A stretch of 28,310 bases of DNA from a virus: IMG/VR virus record IMGVR_UViG_3300042905_005562, positions 1 through 28,310 of that record. One strand, 5' to 3'. Shown here piece by piece: positions 21,009-28,066 of the stretch (its first letter is position 1; every line of letters starts with the position of its first letter). Under the pieces are notes generated by a model. It made no database searches. It was not told the origin of the DNA and saw nothing but the letters and a program-made list of their open reading frames with translations. The translations under genes and the position numbers were made by a program.

Positions 21009-21683
21009 TTAAATCGGAATCCAGTGGTTTTTATAACCAACCAACTGATTTTGGGGATCATTACACAAAGCCTCTGCTAATTTTTGAGGACCATTTAAAA
21101 CAATGTTTTGTTCTGGAACGATATCAAAGGCAATCGTGATTCTTGGATGCGAAAAGGACCATGCGGAACTTCTATGCGCATCGCCATCACTAATACCCAT
21201 AACAATCAATCCATCTTTACTTTCTACGTCAATGATATTCTCAACACCTTTCCATTTGTATGATGTTTTAGAATTTGGTTCAGTATCAACGCAAACAAAA
21301 CCATGCCACGCTTTTGGAAAATGCTCAGGTCGATTCATATTCCAATCATGATTGTGCCAATCAATAAAATCGTCTTTGAAATAAAAATTCAACCAACACT
21401 GAATGAACCAGTTATGATTTTCAGGAGGATCAGAATACAAATTTAATGAGTTATAGAACATTTTCTGAATTTCGAAATATAAACTTCGAATCTCAGGAAA
21501 TGGATACATTAAAAAGTTATATTTCTGAAAAATACTTTCATGAAGACCAATGTTCCCATTGTATTGATCGCCGTCATTGAAGTTGGAAAGTATGATTTCA
21601 TACATTGCATGACATGTTTGTTTCAATTCAGGAATGTTTAAATTTGTATGATCAGTATACAATCCACGAACATATTCTTTCAT
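21009..21683 (-). CDS. 2OG-Fe(II) dioxygenase-like protein, 224 aa
   Basis: A DSBH-type protein. FIDWHNHDWNMN carries an HxH pair, WHGFVCVDTEPN is a strand in which a sugar or peptide acceptor could bind, GISDGDAHRSSAW provides the distal His, and PRITIAFDIVP the Arg. A Trp/Phe-rich N-terminus (NHNWFIQCWLNFYFKDD) precedes it. It belongs to the same oxygenase neighbourhood but not obviously to either paralog group. ATG at 21683, 3 bases after the JmjC-like gene. Confidence 0.75.
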   Translation of the reverse strand: MKEYVRGLYTDHTNLNIPELKQTCHAMYEIILSNFNDGDQYNGNIGLHESIFQKYNFLMYPFPEIRSLYFEIQKMFYNSLNLYSDPPENHNWFIQCWLNFYFKDDFIDWHNHDWNMNRPEHFPKAWHGFVCVDTEPNSKTSYKWKGVENIIDVESKDGLIVMGISDGDAHRSSAWSFSHPRITIAFDIVPEQNIVLNGPQKLAEALCNDPQNQLVGYKNHWIPI

Positions 21684-21686
21684 AAA

Positions 21687-22208
21687 TCACCATATGTTTT
21701 CAGATCCAAACGACAATCCTGCTCTTGGCGTCATTGGTTTTGTATCATGCCACATACCTCGAGGAACATAAACAAGTTCTCCAGGTTCTAGCACCTTTTC
21801 AAAATTACGATATCTTCCTTCTATTTTCCATAAAGTATAACCAGTCATCTGCCAACACCATACATCCATTACATCACTATGACGTCCATAAGTGGCAGAT
21901 TCTGTGCTTAAACTTATATATGTGAGTGCCGTGAAGTGTTGGCGATCTCTGTGATGAGATTTACTCACTGCTTCTAAAAACTTACCAACAATAGGAATCT
22001 GTTGCGATTGATGCAGTACAAATCCTAATCTGTCTTGATACTTGAAGATTTCTTTATCGTTATTATATAAATGAATTTTGTATTCGCGATCAAACTCTTG
22101 TAATATATCTACCCAATCTGGAGTTGGAACAGAAAGTTTTCCGAAGTGATAATAATCTTCGTTATTTCTGGCATTCAAATAATCCGAATGTTGTAAAAAA
22201 TCAAACAT
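21687..22208 (-). CDS. JmjC/cupin-like oxygenase
   Basis: The frame starts at ATG 22208 (MFDFLQHSDYLNA); an upstream extension would read the tRNA-Leu gene and is rejected. The 173-residue protein ends in a cupin-like half: TYGRHSDVMDVWCWQMTGYT (HxD), LEPGELVYVPRGMWHDTKPM (distal His) and LSFGSENIW. This resembles the MINA53/ROXA branch of JmjC ribosomal oxygenases and cupin_4 proteins, though shorter. It may hydroxylate a protein or small molecule; substrate unknown. No strong ribosome site is visible. Confidence 0.72.
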   Translation of the reverse strand: MFDFLQHSDYLNARNNEDYYHFGKLSVPTPDWVDILQEFDREYKIHLYNNDKEIFKYQDRLGFVLHQSQQIPIVGKFLEAVSKSHHRDRQHFTALTYISLSTESATYGRHSDVMDVWCWQMTGYTLWKIEGRYRNFEKVLEPGELVYVPRGMWHDTKPMTPRAGLSFGSENIW

Positions 22209-22221
22209 ATCAGCACCAAAT

Positions 22222-22305
22222 TGGTGCCCACAGAGGGACTCGAACCCCCACGCTTTTGGCACTGGCTTCTAAGACCAGGGTGTCTACCAATTCCACCATG
22301 TGGGC
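22222..22305 (-). tRNA. tRNA-Leu (anticodon TAG)
   Basis: Class II tRNA on the minus strand: acceptor GCCCACA/TGTGGGC, anticodon loop CTTAGAA, long variable arm, T loop TTCGAGT, encoded ACCA. Reads CUA and probably other CUN codons. It lies between the JmjC-like and dioxygenase genes. Confidence 0.95.
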
Positions 22306-22306
22306 A

Positions 22307-22852
22307 TTATATTTCTTTCAAATGATATGCGATTGTGTACCTCATCTCATAAAAATCTCTACTTGGAGAACTTCCAAAGTGGACCATATTTGACGGAAAA
22401 AATACTGCAGTGTTCGGTATCGGATATACACTGTAAACACTATCGCTATTCATCACTTCTTCTGAATCTTCGTACCTATATCTATCAAAAAAGATTGTTT
22501 GACCGCCCCATTGATAGTCCCATGTTTTATTCGCGTAAAGAATAAAAGTGTAAGTATCTGTTGATTCACTATCAACATGAGGAGCACCATCTTGTAATGT
22601 TGATTGAGCGTTGGCAAGTATGCTTGTTGTGATAAATTTTTTTCCTGTTAACTCCTCAACAACGGAAAACACTTTCTTATTGAAGAAAGGTTCATCATCT
22701 AAACGCATCCCCCAAAATACTTTATGAGGACTATATTTGGGATCACTAACGCTCAACGCCCATTTGGGTTGTCTGAGATAACGATCGAGAATATCAAACG
22801 TCTCGGTATCTAAAACATCTTTGTATTGTTTAATTTTTTGTATGAATTCCAT
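22307..22852 (-). CDS. 2OG-Fe(II) dioxygenase (prolyl-hydroxylase-like)
   Basis: A 181-residue DSBH enzyme with HVDSESTDTYTFILYAN, YQWGGQTIFFDRYRYED, MVHFGSSPSRDF and MRYTIAYHL, supplying HxD, distal His and Arg. Its start MEFIQKIKQYKDVLD aligns with VDFLSQIKEFENVFN of the 16576 paralog. It stands alone between tRNA-Leu and tRNA-Ser. ATG at 22852. The gene is likely part of the same functional group as the other dioxygenases. Confidence 0.85.
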   Translation of the reverse strand: MEFIQKIKQYKDVLDTETFDILDRYLRQPKWALSVSDPKYSPHKVFWGMRLDDEPFFNKKVFSVVEELTGKKFITTSILANAQSTLQDGAPHVDSESTDTYTFILYANKTWDYQWGGQTIFFDRYRYEDSEEVMNSDSVYSVYPIPNTAVFFPSNMVHFGSSPSRDFYEMRYTIAYHLKEI

Positions 22853-22858
22853 AATTTT

Positions 22859-22948
22859 TGGCGGAAGGGGTGAGATTCGAACTCACGGTGAGGTTGCCCC
22901 CACGTCTGATTTCAAGTCAGGTGCCGTAAACCGCTTGGCTACCCTTCC
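22859..22948 (-). tRNA. tRNA-Ser (anticodon TGA)
   Basis: Minus strand class II tRNA: acceptor GGAAGGG/CCCTTCC, anticodon arm CTGA-CTTGAAA-TCAG, long variable arm, T loop TTCGAAT, encoded GCCA. Reads UCA. Confidence 0.95.
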
Positions 22949-22951
22949 GAA

Positions 22952-23311
22952 TTATTTCCTCAAACTGTGTCGAGTTGGTCTCCCATTTTCATCGACACAA
23001 ACAAAAACCATTTCTTCTATATTAACTATAATTCGTTGTGAAGTCAAGTCGCGCACTTGCACTTCTAGAGTGATACTAGTGCTTCCAACTTTCTTCAACG
23101 CAACTCCAATTTCAACAACATCACCCTGACGAGCAGGAGCAACAAAGTTGATCTCTGAAATACTCTTGGTCACAACACGTTTATGACGAGTTTCGATTGC
23201 AGCATATATAGCGGCTTCTTCGTCAATCCACTCCAAGCATCTTCCACCGAACAACGTATCATTCGCGTTCAGATCTTCAGGCTTAACCAACTTCCTTGTT
23301 AGAAATCTCAT
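22952..23311 (-). CDS. Hotdog-fold acyl-CoA thioesterase
   Basis: A 119-residue hotdog protein. It has VKPEDLNANDTLFGGRCLEWIDEEA (the family's central helix with the N-x-x-x-x-x-G-G-x-x-L-x-x-x-D pattern), VTKSISEINFVAPARQGD, and VGSTSITLEVQV. This is YciA-like: it hydrolyses acyl-CoA thioesters. ATG at 23311 after AGGTGA. It overlaps the upstream 115-residue gene by 29 bases and ends just before tRNA-Ser. In a phage it could redirect lipids or free CoA during infection (inference). Confidence 0.88.
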   Translation of the reverse strand: MRFLTRKLVKPEDLNANDTLFGGRCLEWIDEEAAIYAAIETRHKRVVTKSISEINFVAPARQGDVVEIGVALKKVGSTSITLEVQVRDLTSQRIIVNIEEMVFVCVDENGRPTRHSLRK

Positions 23312-23630
23312 TTGTCACCTTATTATACTCTTTCTGTATGAAAATATCAAGTGCCTCTACGATCTTGTCAATTCTATAAAATTGATTGTTCTTGGCTGCT
23401 TCTCGCGTGTGATTATTTAGATATGCTAAATCAAACAAAAGATTCTCAACAGTTGTTTCATTATTTCGCACACGTCGCAAGATTTCGCGATATATGTAAG
23501 CATTCTGAATCACTTGTTTATCGTGAGGAATGCCAGAAGATGATGCGCCTTTATTTTCTAGAGCATCACAAAGCATATCCACATGCGGCTGCAGATCTTC
23601 AAATCGTAATTGTTTTCCTGAACTTGACAT
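23283..23630 (-). CDS. Helical protein of unknown function, 115 aa
   Basis: MSSSGKQLRFEDLQPHVDML opens a wholly helical-looking protein with DKQVIQNAYIYREILRRVRN and RIDKIVEALDIFIQKEYNKV. No domain recognised. Starts at ATG 23630, just after the methyltransferase gene, and overlaps the thioesterase start by 29 bases, so it is cotranscribed with it. Hydrophilic, no signal peptide. Confidence 0.65.
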   Translation of the reverse strand: MSSSGKQLRFEDLQPHVDMLCDALENKGASSSGIPHDKQVIQNAYIYREILRRVRNNETTVENLLFDLAYLNNHTREAAKNNQFYRIDKIVEALDIFIQKEYNKVTNEISNKEVG

Positions 23631-23631
23631 A

Positions 23632-24378
23632 TTATTTTATCAACACATAAGCATAGTATAAATGCGCACGACTCTTGTAATGCTTGGCTTTATTTAAAAG
23701 CATTACTGTTAAAAAATGATATGCGCTTTCAGGAGGAATTTTATTCTCTCGTATATGTTGATGAATCTTTCGCATTGAGTGTATGCAGGAATCATAAACA
23801 TTCTGCACAATATCAATCTTTTCAACTACTCTAAAATATTTCAGAGCATGTTTCTCGTAAGGTTTAATCAACTCAGGTCTGTATGCATCGATGTACAGAA
23901 ACGTTCCTTCTGATTTTAAAACTCGATGAACAGAGGAAAAGAATCCCTCTATATTTCTGTAGCAATGAGATGATTCAACATTTATAACACAATCGAAAGA
24001 ATTCGATTCATATTTCGATAATGTTTGAGCATCATCAACTTCAAAATGAATACTTGAATGCGACTTGCGGCAAAAATCAATTGCCTTCTCTTCTAAATCA
24101 CAGGCATGAACTTCTGCGAAATTATAAGCAGTTTTTATTAGATTAGCGCCACCACCACGACCACAACCAACTTCTAAAATTTTTTTGCTTTCAGGATTTG
24201 AAATTCGATCTAAGAAATGACAATATAGACTTCCTGAAGAATCTAGAAATAGATGCGACGCTTTCTCATGAATTGGGTAATATCCATGATTCATGAAAGA
24301 AATATTTAAATCATCACCAAGCAATCCTGCAATTTTATCGTATGTGTCATACTTTGCAAGTATTCCATTATATTTCAT
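23632..24378 (-). CDS. Class I SAM-dependent methyltransferase
   Basis: A 248-residue protein with motif I ILEVGCGRGGG (residues 69-79), acidic motif II VHACDLEEKAIDF, motif III-like IHFEVDDAQTL, and the Methyltransf_11-type post-motif FDCVINVESSHCYRNIEGFF, then HRVLKSEGTFLYID. The C-terminal third is a helical cap (HQHIRENKIPPESAYHFL). It probably methylates a small molecule. ATG at 24378; the stop is 1 base before the next gene's ATG. Confidence 0.86.
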   Translation of the reverse strand: MKYNGILAKYDTYDKIAGLLGDDLNISFMNHGYYPIHEKASHLFLDSSGSLYCHFLDRISNPESKKILEVGCGRGGGANLIKTAYNFAEVHACDLEEKAIDFCRKSHSSIHFEVDDAQTLSKYESNSFDCVINVESSHCYRNIEGFFSSVHRVLKSEGTFLYIDAYRPELIKPYEKHALKYFRVVEKIDIVQNVYDSCIHSMRKIHQHIRENKIPPESAYHFLTVMLLNKAKHYKSRAHLYYAYVLIK

Positions 24379-24395
24379 AACAAATTAATTACTTT

Positions 24396-24725
24396 TTATG
24401 TCCACGGAAGCGGTTTTCGAGAAGTGCCGTCAATCAATCTTCCTTCAAGAGTTTCTTGGAGAAGGTTTTGCAATAATAGTTGCTCTTCTTCTAGATTTAA
24501 AGTTGATGTGATCCAAGTCAAGACATTAGACTCAGTTAAATCGTTATAGGCAACAAAGTTAGATGGATCTGCAGATGGCAAATCAAAAACATAAAGTCTA
24601 GAAAATTCTTTTCCAGCATCATCGTGAATTGTATATTTTGCACGAACTGTCTTTATGACATCACTCAACTCACCCTCAGATGGGGCTGTAATCATTTCTA
24701 TAATTTTCCAAGTAAATGTTGGCAT
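24396..24725 (-). CDS. Conserved phage protein of unknown function, 109 aa
   Basis: It begins MPTFTWKIIEMITAPSEGEL and ends GTSRKPLPWT. The block VAYNDLTESNVLTWITSTLN, Leu/Glu-rich helix and terminal PW fit a family I know from tailed phages without a confirmed role, where it is often near structural genes. AGGAG lies 7 bases before the ATG. It is followed by 17 bases before the methyltransferase. The function is not known. Confidence 0.7.
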   Translation of the reverse strand: MPTFTWKIIEMITAPSEGELSDVIKTVRAKYTIHDDAGKEFSRLYVFDLPSADPSNFVAYNDLTESNVLTWITSTLNLEEEQLLLQNLLQETLEGRLIDGTSRKPLPWT

Positions 24726-24752
24726 TTAAATGCTCCTAAAAAACTTATATAG

Positions 24753-25745
24753 TTAATTGAATGTGGCGAGGTGACAATTTTTACATATCTCGCTGTATGC
24801 CTGAAGAACCGTCTTTGCTCGTTTCTCACCCAACCAAACCTCTCTAATTGATTGTGTTTTTAAATCACCAAATTTATAATCGAAGTGATAATCGTTACAG
24901 CATAAGAAAGTATGTCCTGCAGAATTCACATTGAGCCATTCTTTAGAACGATCGCCACCATTATTGCAACCAGTAACTCGTTGAGTTTTTCTCAATTGTT
25001 TGATCCATGGCTTATTTGTAACGATATGATCAATTGTTCCAGCACGATCATAAAGATAATTCTTATGAACGTTGGTTTTAGGAAACATCTTTTTGCCAAG
25101 ATTAAATTGAGTTTCATGCTCGCCATGTTTTGAGTTTAAATCATATTGGTGCGATTCAAACTGCTCTCCTGTTGCAATGTATCCACCAGAAATTGGTTCT
25201 TGGTCGATTCCATTCACACCAATTTGAAGTTCGTCTCCTAGATGTTGTAATTGCTCTTGAGCATAATTTAAATTTTCCATCAGACGATCAAAATGATCTT
25301 CTGTGAATCCTGTTCGTTTTGCCCAGAGAGATTTTTCGAATGCAGGAACATTTAAACCAACATGAATGACCACATCTTTATATTCTTTTATGAGATCAAC
25401 TTTTTGCTTTGATAGTGGAATTCCATTACTTAAAACATAACATTTGAATGAATACTTTCTCAATAGCGCGAGCAATTCATCAAAATGCTTGTACAAAAGA
25501 ATTTCGTTATAGTGAGAGAGTGTCACCAGATTGAATAATGAATGAACAATGCCATCTGGTTTATTCTTTTCTTCGTAGATTTCTGACAGAATTTTATCTA
25601 CTAGTTCGATTGGCATGACCCCAGAACCTTCTTCGGGTTGGGGAAAATATTTAACTGGACAAAACCAACATTTTGCGTTACAATATCCGAATGGATCTAA
25701 TTGTAGAAATTTGATTTTGGTTTTGGCGAGGACATCAGAGAGCAT
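24753..25745 (-). CDS. Radical SAM/SPASM-like enzyme
   Basis: A 330-residue protein. The radical SAM cluster is DPFGYCNAKCWFCPVKY (CxxxCxxC, Cys22, Cys26, Cys29), with the usual YVLSNGIPLS and HVGLNVPAFEKSLW barrel strands. The C-terminal half ends in a SPASM-like set of Cys residues: TGCNNGGDRSKEWLN, LCCNDYHFDYKFGDL and ICKNCHLATFN. Such enzymes modify sugars, peptides or small molecules. The start is ATG at 25745 with AAGGAAA upstream; a TTG nine codons earlier is less likely. A 7-bp hairpin precedes the ribosome site. Confidence 0.85.
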   Translation of the reverse strand: MLSDVLAKTKIKFLQLDPFGYCNAKCWFCPVKYFPQPEEGSGVMPIELVDKILSEIYEEKNKPDGIVHSLFNLVTLSHYNEILLYKHFDELLALLRKYSFKCYVLSNGIPLSKQKVDLIKEYKDVVIHVGLNVPAFEKSLWAKRTGFTEDHFDRLMENLNYAQEQLQHLGDELQIGVNGIDQEPISGGYIATGEQFESHQYDLNSKHGEHETQFNLGKKMFPKTNVHKNYLYDRAGTIDHIVTNKPWIKQLRKTQRVTGCNNGGDRSKEWLNVNSAGHTFLCCNDYHFDYKFGDLKTQSIREVWLGEKRAKTVLQAYSEICKNCHLATFN

Positions 25746-25759
25746 ATATGTTTCCTTTT

Positions 25760-25779
25760 TTGTGAGAAACAACTCACAA
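25760..25779 (-). promoter_or_regulatory. Hairpin before the radical SAM ribosome site
   Basis: Minus strand TTGTGAG-TTGTTT-CTCACAA, 7-bp stem, followed by AAAAGGAAAC. No U tract follows, so it is not a terminator. It could cap the mRNA after tRNA-Arg processing or affect translation. Confidence 0.35.
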
Positions 25780-25803
25780 CAACTCTATATAGTCCTTTAA
25801 TAA

Positions 25804-25879
25804 TGGCACGCTCGGCAGGAATCGAACCTGCGACCTACTGCTTAGAAGGCAGTTGTTCTATCCCCTGAACTACGAGCGC
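25804..25879 (-). tRNA. tRNA-Arg (anticodon TCT)
   Basis: Minus strand: acceptor GCGCTCG/CGAGCGT (G1-U72), anticodon arm CTGC-CTTCTAA-GCAG, T loop TTCGATT, encoded GCCA. Reads AGA/AGG, codons frequent in AT-rich phage genes. Confidence 0.95.
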
Positions 25880-25883
25880 AAAA

Positions 25884-25957
25884 TGGAGCGGGATGAGAGA
25901 ATCGAACTCTCGACCGAAGATTGGAAATCTGCTGTTTTACCATTAAACTAATCCCGC
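25884..25957 (-). tRNA. tRNA-Gly (anticodon TCC)
   Basis: Minus strand: acceptor GCGGGAT/ATCCCGC, anticodon loop TTTCCAA, T loop TTCGATT, encoded TCCA. One weak pair (C-T) in the anticodon stem. Reads GGA/GGG. Confidence 0.93.
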
Positions 25958-25960
25958 ATC

Positions 25961-26045
25961 TGGTGCGACTGGTCGGACTCGAACCGACAAGGCTAATGCC
26001 GACAGATTTTAAGTCTGTTGAGTTTACCGATTTCTCCACAGTCGC
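25961..26045 (-). tRNA. tRNA-Leu (anticodon TAA)
   Basis: Minus strand class II tRNA: acceptor GCGACTG/CAGTCGC, anticodon arm ACAGA-CTTAAAA-TCTGT, long variable arm, T loop TTCGAGT, encoded ACCA. Reads UUA/UUG. Confidence 0.95.
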
Positions 26046-26051
26046 AAATCA

Positions 26052-26624
26052 TTATTCTTTTAGCGACTGCATAATATCATTGAAAACTTGACCCTGCTTA
26101 TCAGAAACAAGATCCCAAATATTATCAGACCAGAGATCCCAATATCGATCACTGTCAGTTTCTTCATTGAGTTCAGCAAGTTCAGGAACGGCTTCTTTCA
26201 TCATTTCCTCAATCTCACCTTCTTCGCCCCATTCACAACCATCAATCATACCATCTTTGTTGTAAACATATACACCAAAGAAGTTGGGCATCTCATCTTC
26301 ATAAAAAACAGAAGCGATGAAATCAGGATCAACTTTGGCAATCTGTTCAAAAAGCCACTCTATGCCTTTTTGTGGAAAACTCCAAGCAGAAGTTGTGTTG
26401 AAATAATCTTCTCCGCGATCTTCGAAGTAGCACCACTTCGGACCAACGTTTTCAATATTCCAGTCGTATTGATCTGTGATTTCTTTGTCAAGACCGAAGA
26501 TGTCACTGAACCATTCATATCCTTTATCTTCTGGACGAATGCGAGAGTAAAATTCGTTTAGATATGCTTTACCTGCATCATTGAGTTTCTCGAAACGAAC
26601 ATGAGTATTCACATGATTAGCCAT
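26052..26624 (-). CDS. Acidic phage protein, possibly YubB/DUF1281-like, 190 aa
   Basis: MANHVNTHVRFEKLNDAGKA opens an acidic protein with YDWNIENVGPKWCYFED, FNTTSAWSFPQKGIEWLF, and FGVYVYNKDGMIDGCEWGEE. The sequence W-x-x-E-N-x-G-x-K-W followed by an AWSxPxxxxxxLF block resembles the YubB ferredoxin-like domain proteins (DUF1281) of plasmids. That resemblance is by eye only. Starts at ATG 26624 with GGAG upstream, between tRNA-Pro and tRNA-Leu. Function unknown. Confidence 0.68.
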   Translation of the reverse strand: MANHVNTHVRFEKLNDAGKAYLNEFYSRIRPEDKGYEWFSDIFGLDKEITDQYDWNIENVGPKWCYFEDRGEDYFNTTSAWSFPQKGIEWLFEQIAKVDPDFIASVFYEDEMPNFFGVYVYNKDGMIDGCEWGEEGEIEEMMKEAVPELAELNEETDSDRYWDLWSDNIWDLVSDKQGQVFNDIMQSLKE

Positions 26625-26645
26625 AACAATCTCCAGTCATAAAAT

Positions 26646-26722
26646 TGGTCGGATATGCAAGATTCGAACTTGCGACCCCCTGCTCCCAAAGCAGGTGCAC
26701 TACCAGACTGTGCTAATATCCG
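26646..26722 (-). tRNA. tRNA-Pro (anticodon TGG)
   Basis: Minus strand: acceptor CGGATAT/ATATCCG, anticodon arm CCTGC-TTTGGGA-GCAGG, T loop TTCGAAT, encoded ACCA. Reads CCA/CCN. Confidence 0.95.
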
Positions 26723-26766
26723 AATTGTTTATATATTCTACTATAACAAACATCAAAAGTAAAGTG

Positions 26767-26994
26767 TTACTCTACAATTTCAATCTCACTTTCTGTAACT
26801 ACAGCAACTCTTGCACCACAAGGCAAGAGTGTTTTCTCATTTCCAGAATATACGACTTCACTTGGTCCATGAATCTTCACACGGTGACAATAAGTATTCT
26901 TCCTGCCTTCCTTGATGGTAAGCACAGGATTGTTTTCGTTGTTCTTTTTATTTGCACGAATGACGTGCTGATTGACATGAATATATTTTTTCAT
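26767..26994 (-). CDS. Small conserved phage protein, 75 aa
   Basis: The start chosen is ATG at 26994 (MKKYIHVNQHVIRANKKN), with GGAG 5 bases upstream; the ATG just before it at 26997 is also possible. The product continues with TYCHRVKIHGPSEVVYSGNE and ends CGARVAVVTESEIEIVE. I recognise this as a widespread short phage and plasmid protein of unknown function with a small beta fold. It follows tandem terminators, so a nearby promoter or readthrough would be needed. Confidence 0.75.
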   Translation of the reverse strand: MKKYIHVNQHVIRANKKNNENNPVLTIKEGRKNTYCHRVKIHGPSEVVYSGNEKTLLPCGARVAVVTESEIEIVE

Positions 26995-27003
26995 CATCAC
27001 TCC

Positions 27004-27032
27004 AAAAAAAGAGGGAGCACTTGGCTCCCTCT
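27004..27032 (-). terminator. Rho-independent terminator (second of a tandem pair)
   Basis: Minus strand AGAGGGAGC / GCTCCCTCT (9 bp, 5-base loop) followed by TTTTTT. Lies downstream of the Ala/Val-rich gene, after a first weaker terminator. Confidence 0.8.
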
Positions 27033-27044
27033 CTATCATATATT

Positions 27045-27079
27045 AAAACAGGCGTCGAAACAAACTTCGAACACCCGTT
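27045..27079 (-). terminator. Rho-independent terminator (first of a tandem pair)
   Basis: Minus strand stem AACGGGTGTTCGAA / TTCGACGCCTGTT: 13 pairs including two G-U and one T bulge, then TTTT. It begins 2 bases past the stop codon at 27081. Confidence 0.65.
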
Positions 27080-27080
27080 A

Positions 27081-27725
27081 CTATTTTCCCAATAGACTAT
27101 CGACCTTTGCTTCCGCAACTGCCAAACGTGCTTCTAGACCATCAAGAACTGGATCTGCAGGAGCAGCAACTGCAACTGCAAGTTCTTCCTTGACTTCTGG
27201 AGCAACTTCGGCACCTGTGGCGGCAGCAACAACTGCAGCAACAGCTTCTGTTGTGGCAGCAACTGCTTCAGCAGATGGAACTGGTGCTTCGGCAACTGCT
27301 TCCTTGATGAGCACAGCAACTGCTTCTGGATCCTTCACAACTTCTGGATCAGCAGCAACAACTGCAGCAACGGCAGCAGCAACAACAACTGCAACTTCTG
27401 GATTCTCAATTGCAGCAGCTTCATGTTGAGCATGAAGAACATCTTCAACAACAAGAACTGCATCTGAATCTTCAGCACTTGGTGAGAGAAGAACAACTTC
27501 TTCAACAGCGATAGTTGCAGCAGCTGCTGGAGCAGCAACGAGTGCAGCAACTTGTTCTTGTGTCTTAAGAGCAATCAATTGATCAACTTGAACTTCAACT
27601 ACTGAGAGTCTTTGATCGAATTCAGCAACATCATCGATAATATCTGTATTTGCAACTGTGCCAGTTAGTGTTGCTAACTTGGATTCAACAGCAGCGAGTC
27701 TTACGGCAAGATCGTGTAGTCTCAT
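27081..27725 (-). CDS. Ala/Val-rich low-complexity protein with coiled-coil ends, 214 aa
   Basis: The N-terminus MRLHDLAVRLAAVESKLATL and C-terminus GLEARLAVAEAKVDSLLGK are similar heptad-like helices. Between them is a long Ala/Val/Glu/Pro-rich region (runs such as VVVAAAVAAVVAADPEVV). The gene has a late promoter (27765-27772), a strong AGGAG at 8 bases and tandem terminators, so it is probably a highly expressed single late unit such as a virion decoration or accessory protein. There is no signal peptide. No family recognised. The opposite strand holds an open frame over the same bases, which is a composition artefact. Confidence 0.75.
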   Translation of the reverse strand: MRLHDLAVRLAAVESKLATLTGTVANTDIIDDVAEFDQRLSVVEVQVDQLIALKTQEQVAALVAAPAAAATIAVEEVVLLSPSAEDSDAVLVVEDVLHAQHEAAAIENPEVAVVVAAAVAAVVAADPEVVKDPEAVAVLIKEAVAEAPVPSAEAVAATTEAVAAVVAAATGAEVAPEVKEELAVAVAAPADPVLDGLEARLAVAEAKVDSLLGK

Positions 27726-27764
27726 TTGTCGGTCTCCTGGAGGGTGTTAGTTCGAATACAAACC

Positions 27765-27772
27765 TATTTATC
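27765..27772 (-). promoter_or_regulatory. T4-type late promoter GATAAATA
   Basis: Minus strand GATAAATA at 27772-27765, about 40 bases before the ATG at 27725, with AGGAG between. It matches NATAAATA and stands in intergenic DNA, the best-placed late motif in the window. Confidence 0.65.
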
Positions 27773-27812
27773 CTGAAGATTTAAGAATTACCGTTAAGAT
27801 TATATTAAATGT

Positions 27813-27899
27813 TGGTGGAAGGCAGTGTATTCGAAACACATTCCCAAAGGGAACCATCTGTTTAGCAAACAGCGACAGATCCTCTCTGCTTTACCTTCC
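27813..27899 (-). tRNA. tRNA-Ser (anticodon GCT)
   Basis: Minus strand class II tRNA: acceptor GGAAGGT/GCCTTCC, anticodon arm CTGT-TTGCTAA-ACAG, long variable arm, T loop TTCGAAT, encoded ACCA. Reads AGC/AGU. Confidence 0.95.
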
Positions 27900-27903
27900 A
27901 AAA

Positions 27904-27980
27904 TGGCGACTCGGATGGGGCTCGAACCCACGACCTCATGCGTGACAGGCATGTGAACTAACCAACTGTTCTACCGAGCC
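27904..27980 (-). tRNA. tRNA-Asp (anticodon GTC)
   Basis: Minus strand: acceptor GGCTCGG/CCGAGTC (one G-U), anticodon arm ATGC-CTGTCAC-GCAT, T loop TTCGAGC, encoded GCCA. Reads GAC/GAU. Confidence 0.95.
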
Positions 27981-27985
27981 AAAAC

Positions 27986-28060
27986 TGGTGCGCGATGAGA
28001 GGGTCGAACTCCCGACATTTGCCGTGTAAAGGCACTACTCTACCACTGAGTTAATCGCGC
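27986..28060 (-). tRNA. tRNA-Val (anticodon TAC)
   Basis: Minus strand: acceptor GCGCGAT/ATCGCGC, anticodon arm TGCC-TTTACAC-GGCA, T loop TTCGACC, encoded ACCA. Reads GUA/GUN. Confidence 0.95.
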
Positions 28061-28066
28061 ATAAAC

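Noticed and set aside
22124-22393. Plus-strand frame with GAHRGTRTPTLLALASKT
   Set aside because: Reverse reading of tRNA-Leu and flanks; same kind of artefact.
25842-26039. 65-aa minus frame across tRNA genes
   Set aside because: It reads through tRNA-Leu, tRNA-Gly and part of tRNA-Arg; not a protein gene.
27035-27063. TTGTTT-17-TATGAT promoter for the 75-aa gene
   Set aside because: It lies inside the tandem terminator hairpins and its -35 is weak; kept only as a possibility.
26695-27429. 244-aa plus-strand frame, Ser/Thr/Ala-rich
   Set aside because: It is the reverse frame of the Ala/Val-rich minus gene and tRNA-Pro; low complexity keeps stops out. No ribosome site or promoter, and the minus gene has both.
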